Part shown: in pieces, positions 27,489 to 35,771 of the stretch | How the letters are laid out: every line of letters begins with the position of its first letter | Position numbering within the stretch: position 1 is the first letter of the stretch | Assembly: GCA_964426135.1 (NCBI GenBank) | Contig: CAYRPN010000028.1 | Coordinates: 1-53,461, forward strand | DNA from: CAYRPN01 sp964426135 | Lineage (GTDB): Bacteria; Planctomycetota; Phycisphaerae; Phycisphaerales; Phycisphaeraceae | Direction of reading: 5' to 3' | DNA length: 53,461 nt | Translations under genes and position numbers: made by a program | The notes under the pieces: model-generated | Told to the model about the DNA's origin: nothing | Database searches by the model: none | The model's input: the letters and a program-made list of their open reading frames with translations, nothing else

Positions 27489-28130
27489 GTGCCGGATCGC
27501 CGAACGCTGATCGTGCTGGGTGTGCTGGTGGGGTCGATGACCGTCGCCAGCGGGGCGCTGATGATGCTGGACCCGGGCCAGGCGTCGGGGCCTCGCCTGC
27601 CGCTGTTCAGCGAAATGTCGCTGGCGGCGTTCGACCAGCCTCGCGATCCCGCTGAGTCTCTCTTCGCGGTGAACCCTCCGCCCAGCAGCACGCGGTGGAA
27701 CACCATTGTCATCCGCTACAGCGGCGCGGAACAGGGCTCGGCGGCGGCGCTGGGCGATCTGCACCGCAGCGCGGGACTCGATGATCTGGCTTATCACTTC
27801 GTGGTGGGCAACGGCCAGGGCACCGGCGACGGTCTCGTCGAGATCGGCCCGCGCTGGGCGGCGCAGCGGCCGGGCTATTCCGCCATCGCCATGCAGGGGC
27901 AGGCGGGCAGCTCGCAGACGATCGATATCTGCCTGATCGGCGACTTCGACCGGCAGGCGCCGACCGCCAGACAGTGCGAAGACCTTTCCTGGCTGGTGCA
28001 GGAACTTCAGAAGCGGCTGAACATCCCTGCCGAGCGCGTGCTGCTGGGCGACGGCCGCACGAGCCGGGTGGGCCGACAGTTCCCGGCGGCATGGTTTCGC
28101 GAGCAGTTATGGGTTCCATCTGGATTGTGA
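27489..28130 (+). CDS. Membrane-anchored amidase_2/PGRP-fold protein, zinc ligands apparently missing
   Basis: The 213-residue protein has an N-terminal hydrophobic anchor (TLIVLGVLVGSMTVASGALMM) and a domain patterned like N-acetylmuramoyl-L-alanine amidase/PGRP: WNTIVIRYS, LAYHFVVGNG, IDICLIGDFD and a C-terminal helix (LSWLVQELQKRLNIP). The first zinc histidine of the family (usually V-I-H-H) is Arg-Tyr here, and the usual G-H-R-D near the end reads GDGRTSR. It may therefore bind peptidoglycan without cutting it. GTG 27489 has AGGGGA a few bases upstream. Confidence 0.7.
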   Translation: MPDRRTLIVLGVLVGSMTVASGALMMLDPGQASGPRLPLFSEMSLAAFDQPRDPAESLFAVNPPPSSTRWNTIVIRYSGAEQGSAAALGDLHRSAGLDDLAYHFVVGNGQGTGDGLVEIGPRWAAQRPGYSAIAMQGQAGSSQTIDICLIGDFDRQAPTARQCEDLSWLVQELQKRLNIPAERVLLGDGRTSRVGRQFPAAWFREQLWVPSGL

Positions 28131-28396
28131 GGATTGAGTTGGCTACCATCTCTTCCGTTGGACGAAACGCGCGTGCTTCCTGCCGCGTCCAACTTCCCGC
28201 CAGAATCCTCCCCCGCTTGAAGTATGCCCGCCGGCACGCCGATGATTTGAAGGATTTGTGAAGCAACCGATCCCCACGTACATTGTGGTGCCGCCGGCCT
28301 TGGGTCGGCGTTTGATTATTCAGGTTATTCGACAACTCGAATCCGATAACCGTTGCGATTTGCAGATTCGCGCAGCGGTGGGAGCCGCGCGCTGAG

Positions 28397-29263
28397 ATGA
28401 GTCGAGTCGAAAAGATCTTGAACTACGATGTCATGGCCGTCCTGGGGCAGGGCGCGCGCAGCATGATCTATGCTGTGAAGGACAAGAAGAACAACGTCTA
28501 CGCGCTCAAGCACGTCCTGAAAGGCGAAAACGACGATCAGCGCTACATCGACCAGGCGGTGCTGGAGCACCAGATCGCCCAGGCGGTCAACCACGCCAGC
28601 CTCCGCAAGAGTTTCAAGCTGATTCGCCGCCGCGAACTGCTGCGCGTCACGGAAGTCATCGTCCTGATGGAACTGGTCGACGGCATCACGCTGGAGCAGT
28701 ATCAGTTCAAGGACATGGTCGACTTCTGCCAGGTGATGCAGAAGGTGGCCGACGGGCTGCGTGCAATGCACGACGCCGGCTATGTCCATGCGGACATCAA
28801 GCCTAACAACATCATGGTGGACGAGAAGCAGGTGGTGAAGCTGATCGACTTCGGGCAGAGCTGCCCGATCGGCACGGTCAAGCCGCGCATCCAGGGCACG
28901 CCCGACTACATCGCCCCCGAGCAGGTGAAGCGAAAGCAGATCACGCCCCACACGGACATTTACAACCTGGGCGCGACGATGTATTTCCTGCTGACGCGTC
29001 AACACGTGCCGACCATCATGCCCGCGACGGAAGGCCTGGGCGTGGGGCTCAAGACCGATCGCAACTGCCCCGCTCCGCGCACGGTCGATCCGAAGATTCC
29101 ACCCGCGCTTTCCAGCCTGGTCATGCAGTGCATCGAACTGGATCCGCTCGAGCGCCCGCAGTCGATGAACCAGGTGCATCAGCGTCTGGGCATGAGTCTG
29201 TCCCAGGTGGCGCGGAGCAACGACCCGGAACTGGCGCCCGCGGCGACCAAGCCGGCGCGTTGA
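28397..29263 (+). CDS. Serine/threonine protein kinase (Hanks type)
   Basis: The 288-residue protein is a compact kinase domain without a transmembrane or sensor region. It has the glycine loop LGQGARSMIY, Lys38 (YALKHV), the catalytic loop HADIKPNN with Asp133, LIDFGQS with Asp151, the GTPDYIAPEQ activation segment, and a late DPLERPQSM. HAD replaces the common HRD, as in many bacterial kinases, so activity is expected. The C-terminal tail is Ala/Pro-rich. Substrates are not evident from neighbours. Bases 28131-28396 upstream show no gene. Confidence 0.92.
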   Translation: MSRVEKILNYDVMAVLGQGARSMIYAVKDKKNNVYALKHVLKGENDDQRYIDQAVLEHQIAQAVNHASLRKSFKLIRRRELLRVTEVIVLMELVDGITLEQYQFKDMVDFCQVMQKVADGLRAMHDAGYVHADIKPNNIMVDEKQVVKLIDFGQSCPIGTVKPRIQGTPDYIAPEQVKRKQITPHTDIYNLGATMYFLLTRQHVPTIMPATEGLGVGLKTDRNCPAPRTVDPKIPPALSSLVMQCIELDPLERPQSMNQVHQRLGMSLSQVARSNDPELAPAATKPAR

Positions 29264-29330
29264 GCCGCACACGGAGATTTTTTTCGGGTGGTCGCAGCAA
29301 CAGGCTCGGTCGATGCCCCGGAACGGCACA

Positions 29331-29461
29331 CTTAGGAACGGGCCCAAAATAACTTCGCGAATTGGGGGTTCCCCATTTAGCCGGCGGGCTTGCCCGCCGA
29401 GGGCGTCTCGGCGGGCAAGCCCGCCGGCTAAATGGAGAACGTATTTCGGTCCCGTTCCTTT
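29331..29461. repeat. Palindrome with TTTAGC...GCTAAA core and shared outer arms
   Basis: The core arms at 29376-29399 (TTTAGCCGGCGGGCTTGCCC...) and 29410-29432 are perfectly complementary. Outside them, 29331-29353 (TAGGAACGGGCCCAAAATAA) and 29442-29461 (TATTTCGGTCCCGTTCCTT) form an imperfect outer inverted repeat. The outer arms resemble those of the different element at 32581-32762. Bases 29462-29684 show no gene; TAAAAT at 29685-29690 may be the -10 box of the next gene. Confidence 0.8.
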
Positions 29462-29725
29462 GCCCCTGCAAATCACTGGGTCTGCCGCCTTTCATCCCTA
29501 GCAGCCCTTCCGGGGCTTGCGCGGACTCCAGCCCCGGCCACCCGAACCAGCTTACTTTTTCCGCCTTTTTCCCCAGCACTTGCGGACACTCCCCTTCCCA
29601 GACCGTTGATTGAACGGATGGACTTTTTGCCTGCATCGGCGCATCCATTCCTGCTTCCATCTAGCCATCGCGCGCGGAATCTGGTAAAATGCAGTGACTC
29701 TGCCTCCTCAATGAGGACTCCTCTC

Positions 29726-32038
29726 ATGTTCCACCGTCTGCATCTGTTCGTGGCGATTCTTGTTGTCGGCTTTTTCGCGGCCGTCACTTCCCCCGCCCGC
29801 GCGGCGGTGACGGATGACGACATTTCCCGCGCCATCAAAAAACTCCAGGACTATTTCCTGGTCAAGCATCCGCCGCAGAAGGGATCGTGGACGCACCTCT
29901 ACGAACATGCCCATGCCGGCAAGAGCGGCGTTGACTCCATGATCGTCTACGCCCTGGTCGCCAGCGGCGTTTCCGTGCAGCACCCGGCGATCCAGGACGT
30001 CATCAAGACCTGCCGCGCCATCGAGGGCGAACACACCTATGAAGTCGGCCTGCGCTGCCACATGTGGGGCGTGCTGCCCGACGACTACAAGAACGAAATG
30101 AAGAACGACGCGGACATCCTCCGCGCCACCGGCCAGAAGGGCGTCTTCTCCTACCCCGCCAAGAAGTCCATGGGCACGCCCCTCAGCGGCAACGCCACGC
30201 CGCCGCACGATCACTCCAACACGCAGTACGGCCTGCTCGGTCTGTGGGAGGCCTCCAAGCGCGACGTGAAAGTCGATGCTGCTTTCTGGAATCAGGTGGC
30301 GGAACACTTCCTCTCCGCCCAAGGCAACGACGGCGGCTGGAACTACAGCAAAGGCGATGAACGCCCCAGCTACTTCAACATGACCGCGGCCGGCCTGACC
30401 GCCCTGCTCGTGGCCCAGCAGGAACTCCACCGCGCCCTGCCCAAGCCCAACGCCAAGGTTTACAAAGGCATCGAAAAGGGCCTCACCTGGCTCGACAAAA
30501 ACTTCGGCGCCGGCGGCGAATGGGGCCTGTACGGAACCTACGGCCTCGAGCGCGTCGGCCTGGCGACGGGCCGCAAGTTCTTCGCCGGCAAGGACTGGTT
30601 CGCCATCGCCGCCGAGGGAATCGTCAAGGGACAGGGAGCCGAAGGCAATGTCGGCGGCGTGCCCGATACCTGCTTCGCCCTGCTCTTCCTCACCCGTGGC
30701 CGCATGCCCGTCTGGTGCACCAAGCTGATGATCGACGGCTTTGAGTGGAACAACCGCCCCAACGATCTCTACTTCTTCAGCAAGGACATCGGCGAGTACA
30801 TCGAAGGCGAAGTCAACTTCCAGACCGTCAACATCGACGACGAAGACCACAAGTGGTTCAACTCGCCCATCGCCTGGATCAGCGGCGAGGAAAAGCTCGA
30901 ACTCAACGACGCCCAGAAAGCACGCATCAAACGCTTCATCGACAACGGCGGCATGCTCATCGCCAACGGTGAAGCAGGCTCGGCGGGCGGCGGCATGTTC
31001 AAGGCCTCCATCCGCAAGCTCTTCGAAGAAATGTACCCGGGCCTGAAGTTCACGAAGATGGACAACAACCACTTCCTCTTCCGCGTCCATCACCGCATCG
31101 ACAACGGCTCAGCCATCAACATCTTCTCCCTCAACAACGGCGCCCGCGATCTGGTCGTCCTGCCCGAGCGCGACTGGGGCATGATTTTCCAGACCAGCAA
31201 GAAGGACGACCAGCAGTTCAAAGCCGCCGTCAACCTCTTCGTCATGGCGACTGAACGAGGCCAGCTCGACAACCGCCTCGATGTCCACCTGCCCCGCAAG
31301 AAGCAGGGCGCCGCCGCCGGCGAAATGAAAGTCGGCCGCGCCAAGTACACCGGCAACTGGCTGCCCGAAGCGGGCGTGTGGAACTCGATGGACATCCACA
31401 TGTTCAACAAGAACAACCAGGCGATCAAGGTGCAGGACTACGACCTGGAACAACTGGGTTCCTGCGACGCCCCGTTCGTCCACCTGACCGGCACCGACCC
31501 CGTTCGCCTGACCGATGGCCAGCTCAACGCGATCAAGTCCTACGTCACCGGCGGCGGCACCATCCTCGTCGAAACCGTCGGCGGCCGCCGGCTCTTCGCC
31601 AGCAAGATCGAAGAACAGCTCACCCAGCTCTTCCAGTCCGCCGCCGCACCCATCAGCCGAAGCTCCCCGATCATCACCGGCGAAGGACTCACAGGCGGGT
31701 TCAAGAGCGCAGCCGTGTCCTACCGCCGCTATTCGATCATCCGCCTCGACGCCCGCCACGACCCGCGCCTCGCCGCCATCGTGGTCGGCGGTCGGCCGGC
31801 GGTGATTATCTCCAGCGAAGACCTCTCGCTGGGCGCCTTGGGCGTGCGCATGGAAGGTGTCCTGGGCTACAGCCGCGACTCCAGTGTCAAGCTGCTGGGC
31901 AACATGGTGCTCGCCGCCGCACAGAAAATCGGCGGAAACCAGCCGCCTGCACCGGCACCCGCACCTGCACCAGCGCCTGCCCCCGCGCCTGCCCCCGCGC
32001 CTGCCCCCGCGCCTGCCCCCGCGCCTGCCGAGAAGTAA
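29726..32038 (+). CDS. Exported DUF4159 protein with prenyltransferase/squalene-oxidase-like toroid domain
   Basis: The ~770-residue protein starts with a signal peptide (LHLFVAILVVGFFAAVTSPARAA). An alpha/alpha-toroid region follows (about 30-330) with GLLGLWEA, GGWNYSKG, GLTALLVAQQ and GLYGTYGLERVGL, like squalene-cyclase repeats. Next is a DUF4159 domain with a beta-alpha Rossmann-like layout (LNDAQKARIKRFIDNGGMLI) and a second similar segment (LTDGQLNAIKSYVTGGGTIL). The tail is an Ala-Pro repeat of about 30 residues. This architecture is common in planctomycetes but unassigned. ATG 29726 has GAGG 9 nt upstream; ATG 29711 is possible. Confidence 0.85.
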   Translation: MFHRLHLFVAILVVGFFAAVTSPARAAVTDDDISRAIKKLQDYFLVKHPPQKGSWTHLYEHAHAGKSGVDSMIVYALVASGVSVQHPAIQDVIKTCRAIEGEHTYEVGLRCHMWGVLPDDYKNEMKNDADILRATGQKGVFSYPAKKSMGTPLSGNATPPHDHSNTQYGLLGLWEASKRDVKVDAAFWNQVAEHFLSAQGNDGGWNYSKGDERPSYFNMTAAGLTALLVAQQELHRALPKPNAKVYKGIEKGLTWLDKNFGAGGEWGLYGTYGLERVGLATGRKFFAGKDWFAIAAEGIVKGQGAEGNVGGVPDTCFALLFLTRGRMPVWCTKLMIDGFEWNNRPNDLYFFSKDIGEYIEGEVNFQTVNIDDEDHKWFNSPIAWISGEEKLELNDAQKARIKRFIDNGGMLIANGEAGSAGGGMFKASIRKLFEEMYPGLKFTKMDNNHFLFRVHHRIDNGSAINIFSLNNGARDLVVLPERDWGMIFQTSKKDDQQFKAAVNLFVMATERGQLDNRLDVHLPRKKQGAAAGEMKVGRAKYTGNWLPEAGVWNSMDIHMFNKNNQAIKVQDYDLEQLGSCDAPFVHLTGTDPVRLTDGQLNAIKSYVTGGGTILVETVGGRRLFASKIEEQLTQLFQSAAAPISRSSPIITGEGLTGGFKSAAVSYRRYSIIRLDARHDPRLAAIVVGGRPAVIISSEDLSLGALGVRMEGVLGYSRDSSVKLLGNMVLAAAQKIGGNQPPAPAPAPAPAPAPAPAPAPAPAPAPAPAEK

Positions 32039-32214
32039 ACCGAACCAAGGCCACCCGCGGATCGACGCCTTGTGGCCCTTGCCAGCACGATCGAAACACG
32101 CGATGGAACTGTTCCATCGCGTTTTGCATTTTCCCGCCCTTTCACTATCATTCTTCTCCCTCACCGTCGCCCCGGTCATGAGCCGGGGCTGCACAACCCA
32201 GGACGGAATCAACC

Positions 32215-32457
32215 ATGGCAGAATTCACTCGTTTCGGCAACACTCCCAAGGCGAAGGTCAACGTCAAGAGCTCCAACGGCACGTTCTACGTCGATTACAA
32301 GAACACCGAGGAACTCCGCCGCCTGCTCACGCCCAACGGCAAGATCCAGAGCCGCAAGCGCACCGGCCTCAACGCCAAGGAACAGCGCATGGTCTCCCAG
32401 GCCGTGAAACGCGCCCGCTTCATGTCGCTGCTGCCGTACACCTCCGCGACGGTGTAA
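32215..32457 (+). CDS. rpsR: 30S ribosomal protein bS18
   Basis: The 80-residue protein carries the bS18 core: YVDYKNTEELRRLLTPNGKI followed by SRKRTGLNAKEQRMVSQAVK and RARFMSLLPY. bS18 binds 16S rRNA and bS6 on the platform of the small subunit. The usual neighbours rpsF, ssb and rplI are absent, so this is a stand-alone rpsR. The N-terminus (MAEFTRFGNTPKAKVNVKSS) differs from typical bS18 and lacks the usual Cys motif. GGACGG lies upstream of the ATG. Confidence 0.92.
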   Translation: MAEFTRFGNTPKAKVNVKSSNGTFYVDYKNTEELRRLLTPNGKIQSRKRTGLNAKEQRMVSQAVKRARFMSLLPYTSATV

Positions 32458-32472
32458 CCCGCCCATACGCCG

Positions 32473-32573
32473 TTTAGCGGAAGCACCGCAGATGCCTGTC
32501 CGCGCCGCCCCGCGTCATCGTTTCACGCGCGACTCCCGCGCGCCCATCCAGACGCCTGCGGCGTTTCCGCTAA
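32473..32573. repeat. RAYT-flanking palindrome, left copy
   Basis: Begins TTTAGCGGAAGCACCGCAG and ends in the imperfect complement (CTGCGGCGTTTCCGCTAA); about 20 of the outer 25 bases pair. It is a direct repeat of the element at 33461-33560 with only a few differences. Confidence 0.9.
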
Positions 32574-32580
32574 GGATCGT

Positions 32581-32762
32581 GACCGAAACAGCTTCCCGAC
32601 TTGGCCGGTTCCGATTCCCCTCCCTCCTAGGGAGGGGTTAGGGGAGGGTCGGGCGCACTGCATGATTGTGCTTGAAATCAGGCTGTTTGCCTGACCCTCC
32701 CCCTGCCCCTCCCTAAGAGGGAGGGGAGTTCGAACCTCGCAAATCGGGAAGTTGTTTCGGTC
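32581..32762. repeat. Composite palindrome of nested inverted repeats
   Basis: Outer arms 32581-32602 (GACCGAAACAGCTTCCCGA) and 32741-32762 are near-perfect complements. Inside are two strong hairpins, 32617-32637 (CCCCTCCC...GGGAGGGG) and 32707-32727, and complementary GAGGGTC/GACCCTC segments. The outer arms resemble those at 29331-29461. Confidence 0.85.
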
Positions 32763-32812
32763 CCATTCCTAAACGCCGAAATGCGCCTCTTGACTCATTT
32801 CGTCGTTTGACA

Positions 32813-32836
32813 AATCACACAACCTGTTGTGTGATT
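32813..32836. promoter_or_regulatory. Perfect 24-bp palindrome before the RAYT-like gene
   Basis: AATCACACAA-CCTG-TTGTGTGATT lies 5 bp before ATG 32842 and directly after TTGACA (32807-32812), a good -35 match. It could be an operator, a translation-blocking hairpin or a transposase binding site. Confidence 0.7.
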
Positions 32837-32841
32837 CATGC

Positions 32842-33444
32842 ATGCCATCCGTCCGGGCGTATCACCTGATTCTCACCGTCTACGGCTTCTGGCTGCCCAA
32901 TGATCCGCGCGGGTCGTGGTCGGAGTTTGTGCGCGACTGGGAACTGCTGAAGTACGGCGGCGAGGCGACGAAAACCGACGCGCGGCAATCAGTCGCGCAT
33001 ACGCCGCACGACCGCGCCAAACGCCATGACATGAAACGACACCTGGCGCGCGCCCCCGTGATGTTCAACGGCATGCAGGCCCGCGCCGTCGCGCGCGGCT
33101 TCGCCGATTACGCCGCGAGAACCGGCTTGATCGTCCACGCCTGCGCGATGATGCCCGATCACGCGCACCTCGTCGTGGCCCGGCATACCTGCGACATCGA
33201 GCAGGTGGCGGTCCTGCTGAAAGGCGCCGCCACGACGCGCCTGACAGCCGAAGGGTTGCATCCCTTTGCGAGGCAACCGTACAAGAATGGACGGTTGCCA
33301 ACGCCGTGGGCGCACAACTGCTGGAAGTGCTTTCTGTGGAACGACGACGATATCGCGCGGTCGATCGCCTACGCGGAGGCGAATCCCGAGAAGGAAGGCA
33401 AGGCGCGGCAGACGTGGTCGTTTGTGAAACCGTTCACCGTTTAG
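32842..33444 (+). CDS. REP-associated tyrosine transposase-like (RAYT, Y1/HUH) protein
   Basis: The 200-residue protein starts RAYHLILTVYGFWLPNDPRG, a typical Y1-transposase opening. It has the HUH metal motif MMPDHAHLVV (His107, His109), and Tyr177 in IAYAEANPEKEGK at the place of the catalytic tyrosine and 'NP..kG' tail of RAYTs. RAYTs cut and join single-stranded REP hairpins. It is longer than the ~165-residue E. coli enzyme because of an extra region (residues 20-70). ATG 32842 is preferred over TTG 32827, which lies inside the palindrome. Both metal and tyrosine residues are present, so it may be active. Confidence 0.88.
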   Translation: MPSVRAYHLILTVYGFWLPNDPRGSWSEFVRDWELLKYGGEATKTDARQSVAHTPHDRAKRHDMKRHLARAPVMFNGMQARAVARGFADYAARTGLIVHACAMMPDHAHLVVARHTCDIEQVAVLLKGAATTRLTAEGLHPFARQPYKNGRLPTPWAHNCWKCFLWNDDDIARSIAYAEANPEKEGKARQTWSFVKPFTV

Positions 33445-33460
33445 CCGTCCGCCTTGGCCG

Positions 33461-33560
33461 TTTAGCGGAAGCACCGCAGGTGCCTGTCCGCGCCGCCCCG
33501 CGTCATCGTTTCACGCGCGACTCCCGCGCGACGTCCAGACGCCTGCGGCGTTTCCGCTAA
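33461..33560. repeat. RAYT-flanking palindrome, right copy
   Basis: A ~95% identical direct copy of 32473-32573, beginning TTTAGCGGAAGCACCGCAG. It starts 16 bp after the transposase stop, which itself ends in GTTTAG. Confidence 0.9.
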
Positions 33561-33571
33561 CCGCGGAGGGA

Positions 33572-35419
33572 TCACACCTTCGCCAACAGCGCCAGCGTGT
33601 GTTTCACCGCGTCGTCGATGGGAATCAGGTCCGCCTTCGGCGCGGTGCGGGCCTTGATCTCGACTTTGCCTTCCTTCAGCGCCTTGTCGCCGATGGTGAT
33701 GCGCACGGGGATGCCGATGAGGTCGGCGTCCTTGAATTTGACGCCGGGGCGCTCGTCGCGGTTGTCGATGAGGACGTCGGGATGGAAGAACGCACGGGGA
33801 TGCGTGGGTGACTGGGCCGCCTCGAGTTCGCCGACAAGCTTGTCGGCCACTTCCTTCTGCTGGCCTTCGTATTTCAGCGGCGTGATGAGAACCTGGTACG
33901 GGGCGATGGACGAGGGCCAGATGATGCCGTTCTCATCGTTGCCGCCCGTGCGTTCGATGGCGCTGGCGAGGATGCGGTTCACGCCGATGCCGTAGCAACC
34001 CATGATGACGCTCTGGCGTTCGTTGTTTTCGCCGACGGCCTTGAGGTCCATCGCGTCGCTGTACTTGGTGCCGAGTTTGAACACGTGGCCGATCTCGATG
34101 CCCTTGGTCGCCTTGAGCACCCCGCCGTCGTTCAAAGGCGAGGGATCGCCTTCGGCGGCGTTGCGGATGTCGCCGGTGTCGAGAATGGAAAGGGCCTGCC
34201 CATACTTCTGCGCGTCGGCGGATCGCTGCGTCAGGTAATCGCGCATCCAGTTGAAATGCTTGACGTGGTGATCCGCTTCGTTGGCGCCGGTGACCCAGAA
34301 GCCGGTCTGCATCACATCGTGGTCGGCGATGACGCGCACATCATCGCGGCCGACCGCCGAGTGCGGGCCGACGTAGCCGATGGCGAAGCCCGCCTCGCGC
34401 GCTTCCTTTTCCGGAGCCAGCTCCACCACCATGTCGCTGCGGCGGCGCAGCTTCGCCTCGTTCACATCGTGATCGCCGCGCACCACGGCGAGCAGCCACT
34501 TAGCGCTGAGCGGCACGCCGGTCATCACGCGCTGCTCCGGCGGCAGCACGGAAATCACCTTGTAAACCAGCGTTTTGAGCATGTTCTTCTTCTTCGTCTT
34601 CATGAACACGGCCACATCGTCGATGCCCGGGCAGCCGGGCGTGTGGACCTTCGTCAGTTCACCGGTGGGCGGCCCTTCGAGGTTTTCGTTGCGCGTGCCG
34701 ATCTCGCATTTCTCCACGTTCGCCGCGTAGTTGCCTTTGTCGCTTTCGAGGATGACGTCTTCACCGGTGGGCGACGGCACCATGAACTCGTGCGACGCGC
34801 TGCCGCCGATGGGGCCTGACTCGGCCTCGACGATGCGGATGGGGATGCCGCAGCGGTTGAAGATGCGGATGTAGGCGTCGTACATCGCCTGGTAGCTCTT
34901 ATCGAGTCCCTCGCGGGTCATGTCGAAGCTGTACGCGTCCTTCATCTGGAACTCGCGCGAGCGCAGCACGCCGAAGCGCGGCCGATACTCGTCGCGGAAC
35001 TTCGTCTGAATCTGATACAGCGTCAGCGGCAACTGGCGATAGCTTTCCACGTAGCCCTTGACCATTTCCGTCATCACTTCTTCGTGCGTCGGGCCCAGGG
35101 CCATGGCGCGGCCGTGACGATCCTCGACGACGAAAAGATTGTCGCCATACGCGGCGCGACGGCCGGTCTGTTCCCACCATTCGATGGGCTGGAGCGTGGG
35201 CAGGAAAACCTCGACGGCGCCGGCTTTGTTCATCTCCTCGCGCACGATGCTGATCGCCTTGTGCAGCGAGCGCCAGCCCAGCGGCAGGTAGTCGTAGACG
35301 CCCGCGCCGATCTGGCGGATCAAGCCGGCACGCGACATGAGCTGGTGCGAAGGCACCGTCGCCTCGACAGGGGCGTTGCGAAGCGTGGGAATCAGCGTTT
35401 GGGTCCAGAGCGTTGGCAT
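33572..35419 (-). CDS. proS: Prolyl-tRNA synthetase (bacterial type)
   Basis: ProRS attaches proline to tRNA-Pro. The 615-residue protein has class II motifs: AGLIRQIGAGVYDYLPLG, the motif-2 region FRDEYRPRFGVLRSREFQMK, and motif 3 near GIGVNRILASAIE. An insertion domain lies between motifs 2 and 3 (about 220-400), as in bacterial-type enzymes with trans-editing function; it contains a less usual segment CPGIDDVAVFMKTKKKNMLK. Start ATG 35419 fits the conserved N-terminus (LWTQTLIPTLRNAP); no Shine-Dalgarno is seen. The stop is 12 bp from the RAYT right palindrome. Confidence 0.95.
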   Translation of the reverse strand: MPTLWTQTLIPTLRNAPVEATVPSHQLMSRAGLIRQIGAGVYDYLPLGWRSLHKAISIVREEMNKAGAVEVFLPTLQPIEWWEQTGRRAAYGDNLFVVEDRHGRAMALGPTHEEVMTEMVKGYVESYRQLPLTLYQIQTKFRDEYRPRFGVLRSREFQMKDAYSFDMTREGLDKSYQAMYDAYIRIFNRCGIPIRIVEAESGPIGGSASHEFMVPSPTGEDVILESDKGNYAANVEKCEIGTRNENLEGPPTGELTKVHTPGCPGIDDVAVFMKTKKKNMLKTLVYKVISVLPPEQRVMTGVPLSAKWLLAVVRGDHDVNEAKLRRRSDMVVELAPEKEAREAGFAIGYVGPHSAVGRDDVRVIADHDVMQTGFWVTGANEADHHVKHFNWMRDYLTQRSADAQKYGQALSILDTGDIRNAAEGDPSPLNDGGVLKATKGIEIGHVFKLGTKYSDAMDLKAVGENNERQSVIMGCYGIGVNRILASAIERTGGNDENGIIWPSSIAPYQVLITPLKYEGQQKEVADKLVGELEAAQSPTHPRAFFHPDVLIDNRDERPGVKFKDADLIGIPVRITIGDKALKEGKVEIKARTAPKADLIPIDDAVKHTLALLAKV

Positions 35420-35424
35420 GGTGG

Positions 35425-35472
35425 GAATCGGGGGGAATCGGGATTCGGGACTGGGGAATCGGGAATCGGGAA
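35425..35472. repeat. 7/8-bp GGAATCGG tandem repeat before proS
   Basis: Units of GGGAATCG and GGGATTCG fill the 50 bp upstream of the proS ATG and run into the adjacent GTAG element. The array occupies the position where a promoter or leader would be expected. Confidence 0.75.
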
Positions 35473-35558
35473 GTAGGGTGCGTCAAGTCCGCGCGGACGC
35501 ACCACGTTGCGTCGTCGCTCATCGTGGTGCGTCCGCGCCGAGCCTTGACGCACCCTAC
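35473..35558. repeat. BIME-like element, GTAG family (GGTGCGTC stem)
   Basis: Same arms as 22741-22862: GTAG-GGTGCGTC at the left and GACGCACC-CTAC at the right, with a 40-bp spacer. The remaining gap, 35559-35758, shows no gene. Confidence 0.85.
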
Positions 35559-35758
35559 GCCGATGCGGAGCGAGCCTGGCCGTGCCCGGCCCGTTGGGAA
35601 TCAGGGGCGGCATCATACCGGCGTGCGCGGATGGCGGCGAGCGGGTGAACTGGAGATGGTGGATGTTTCGCGGCGTTTCCTGTTGCCGGCGACGCGCGTC
35701 ACGGAGTACCGCGGCTACATGGGGTACCGCCGGATTGCGAAGCCGCGGGAGGCTGCGG

Positions 35759-35764
35759 TAGAAT
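35759..35764 (+). promoter_or_regulatory. TAGAAT -10 box 7 nt before ATG
   Basis: TAGAAT-CCCGCTC-ATG implies a transcript starting at or one base before the start codon of the small lipoprotein gene. Confidence 0.45.
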
Positions 35765-35771
35765 CCCGCTC

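Larger units (their letters stand above)
32473..33560 (+). mobile_element. RAYT-like transposase unit bracketed by twin palindromes
   Basis: A Y1/HUH transposase gene (32842-33444) lies between two ~100-bp direct copies of one palindrome. Between the left copy and the gene is a further composite palindrome (32581-32762) and a 24-bp perfect palindrome. This matches the design of REP-associated tyrosine transposase loci, whose gene is flanked by its own REP sequences. No target duplication is seen, which is expected for this mechanism. Confidence 0.75.

Noticed and set aside
32720..32740. tRNA T-loop-like GTTCGAACC
   Set aside because: No acceptor stem, anticodon arm or CCA context surrounds it; it lies in a composite palindrome.
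32473..33560. IS200/IS605 element with tnpB
   Set aside because: There is no TnpB gene, and the transposase has the RAYT-like NP..KG tail and flanking palindromes.
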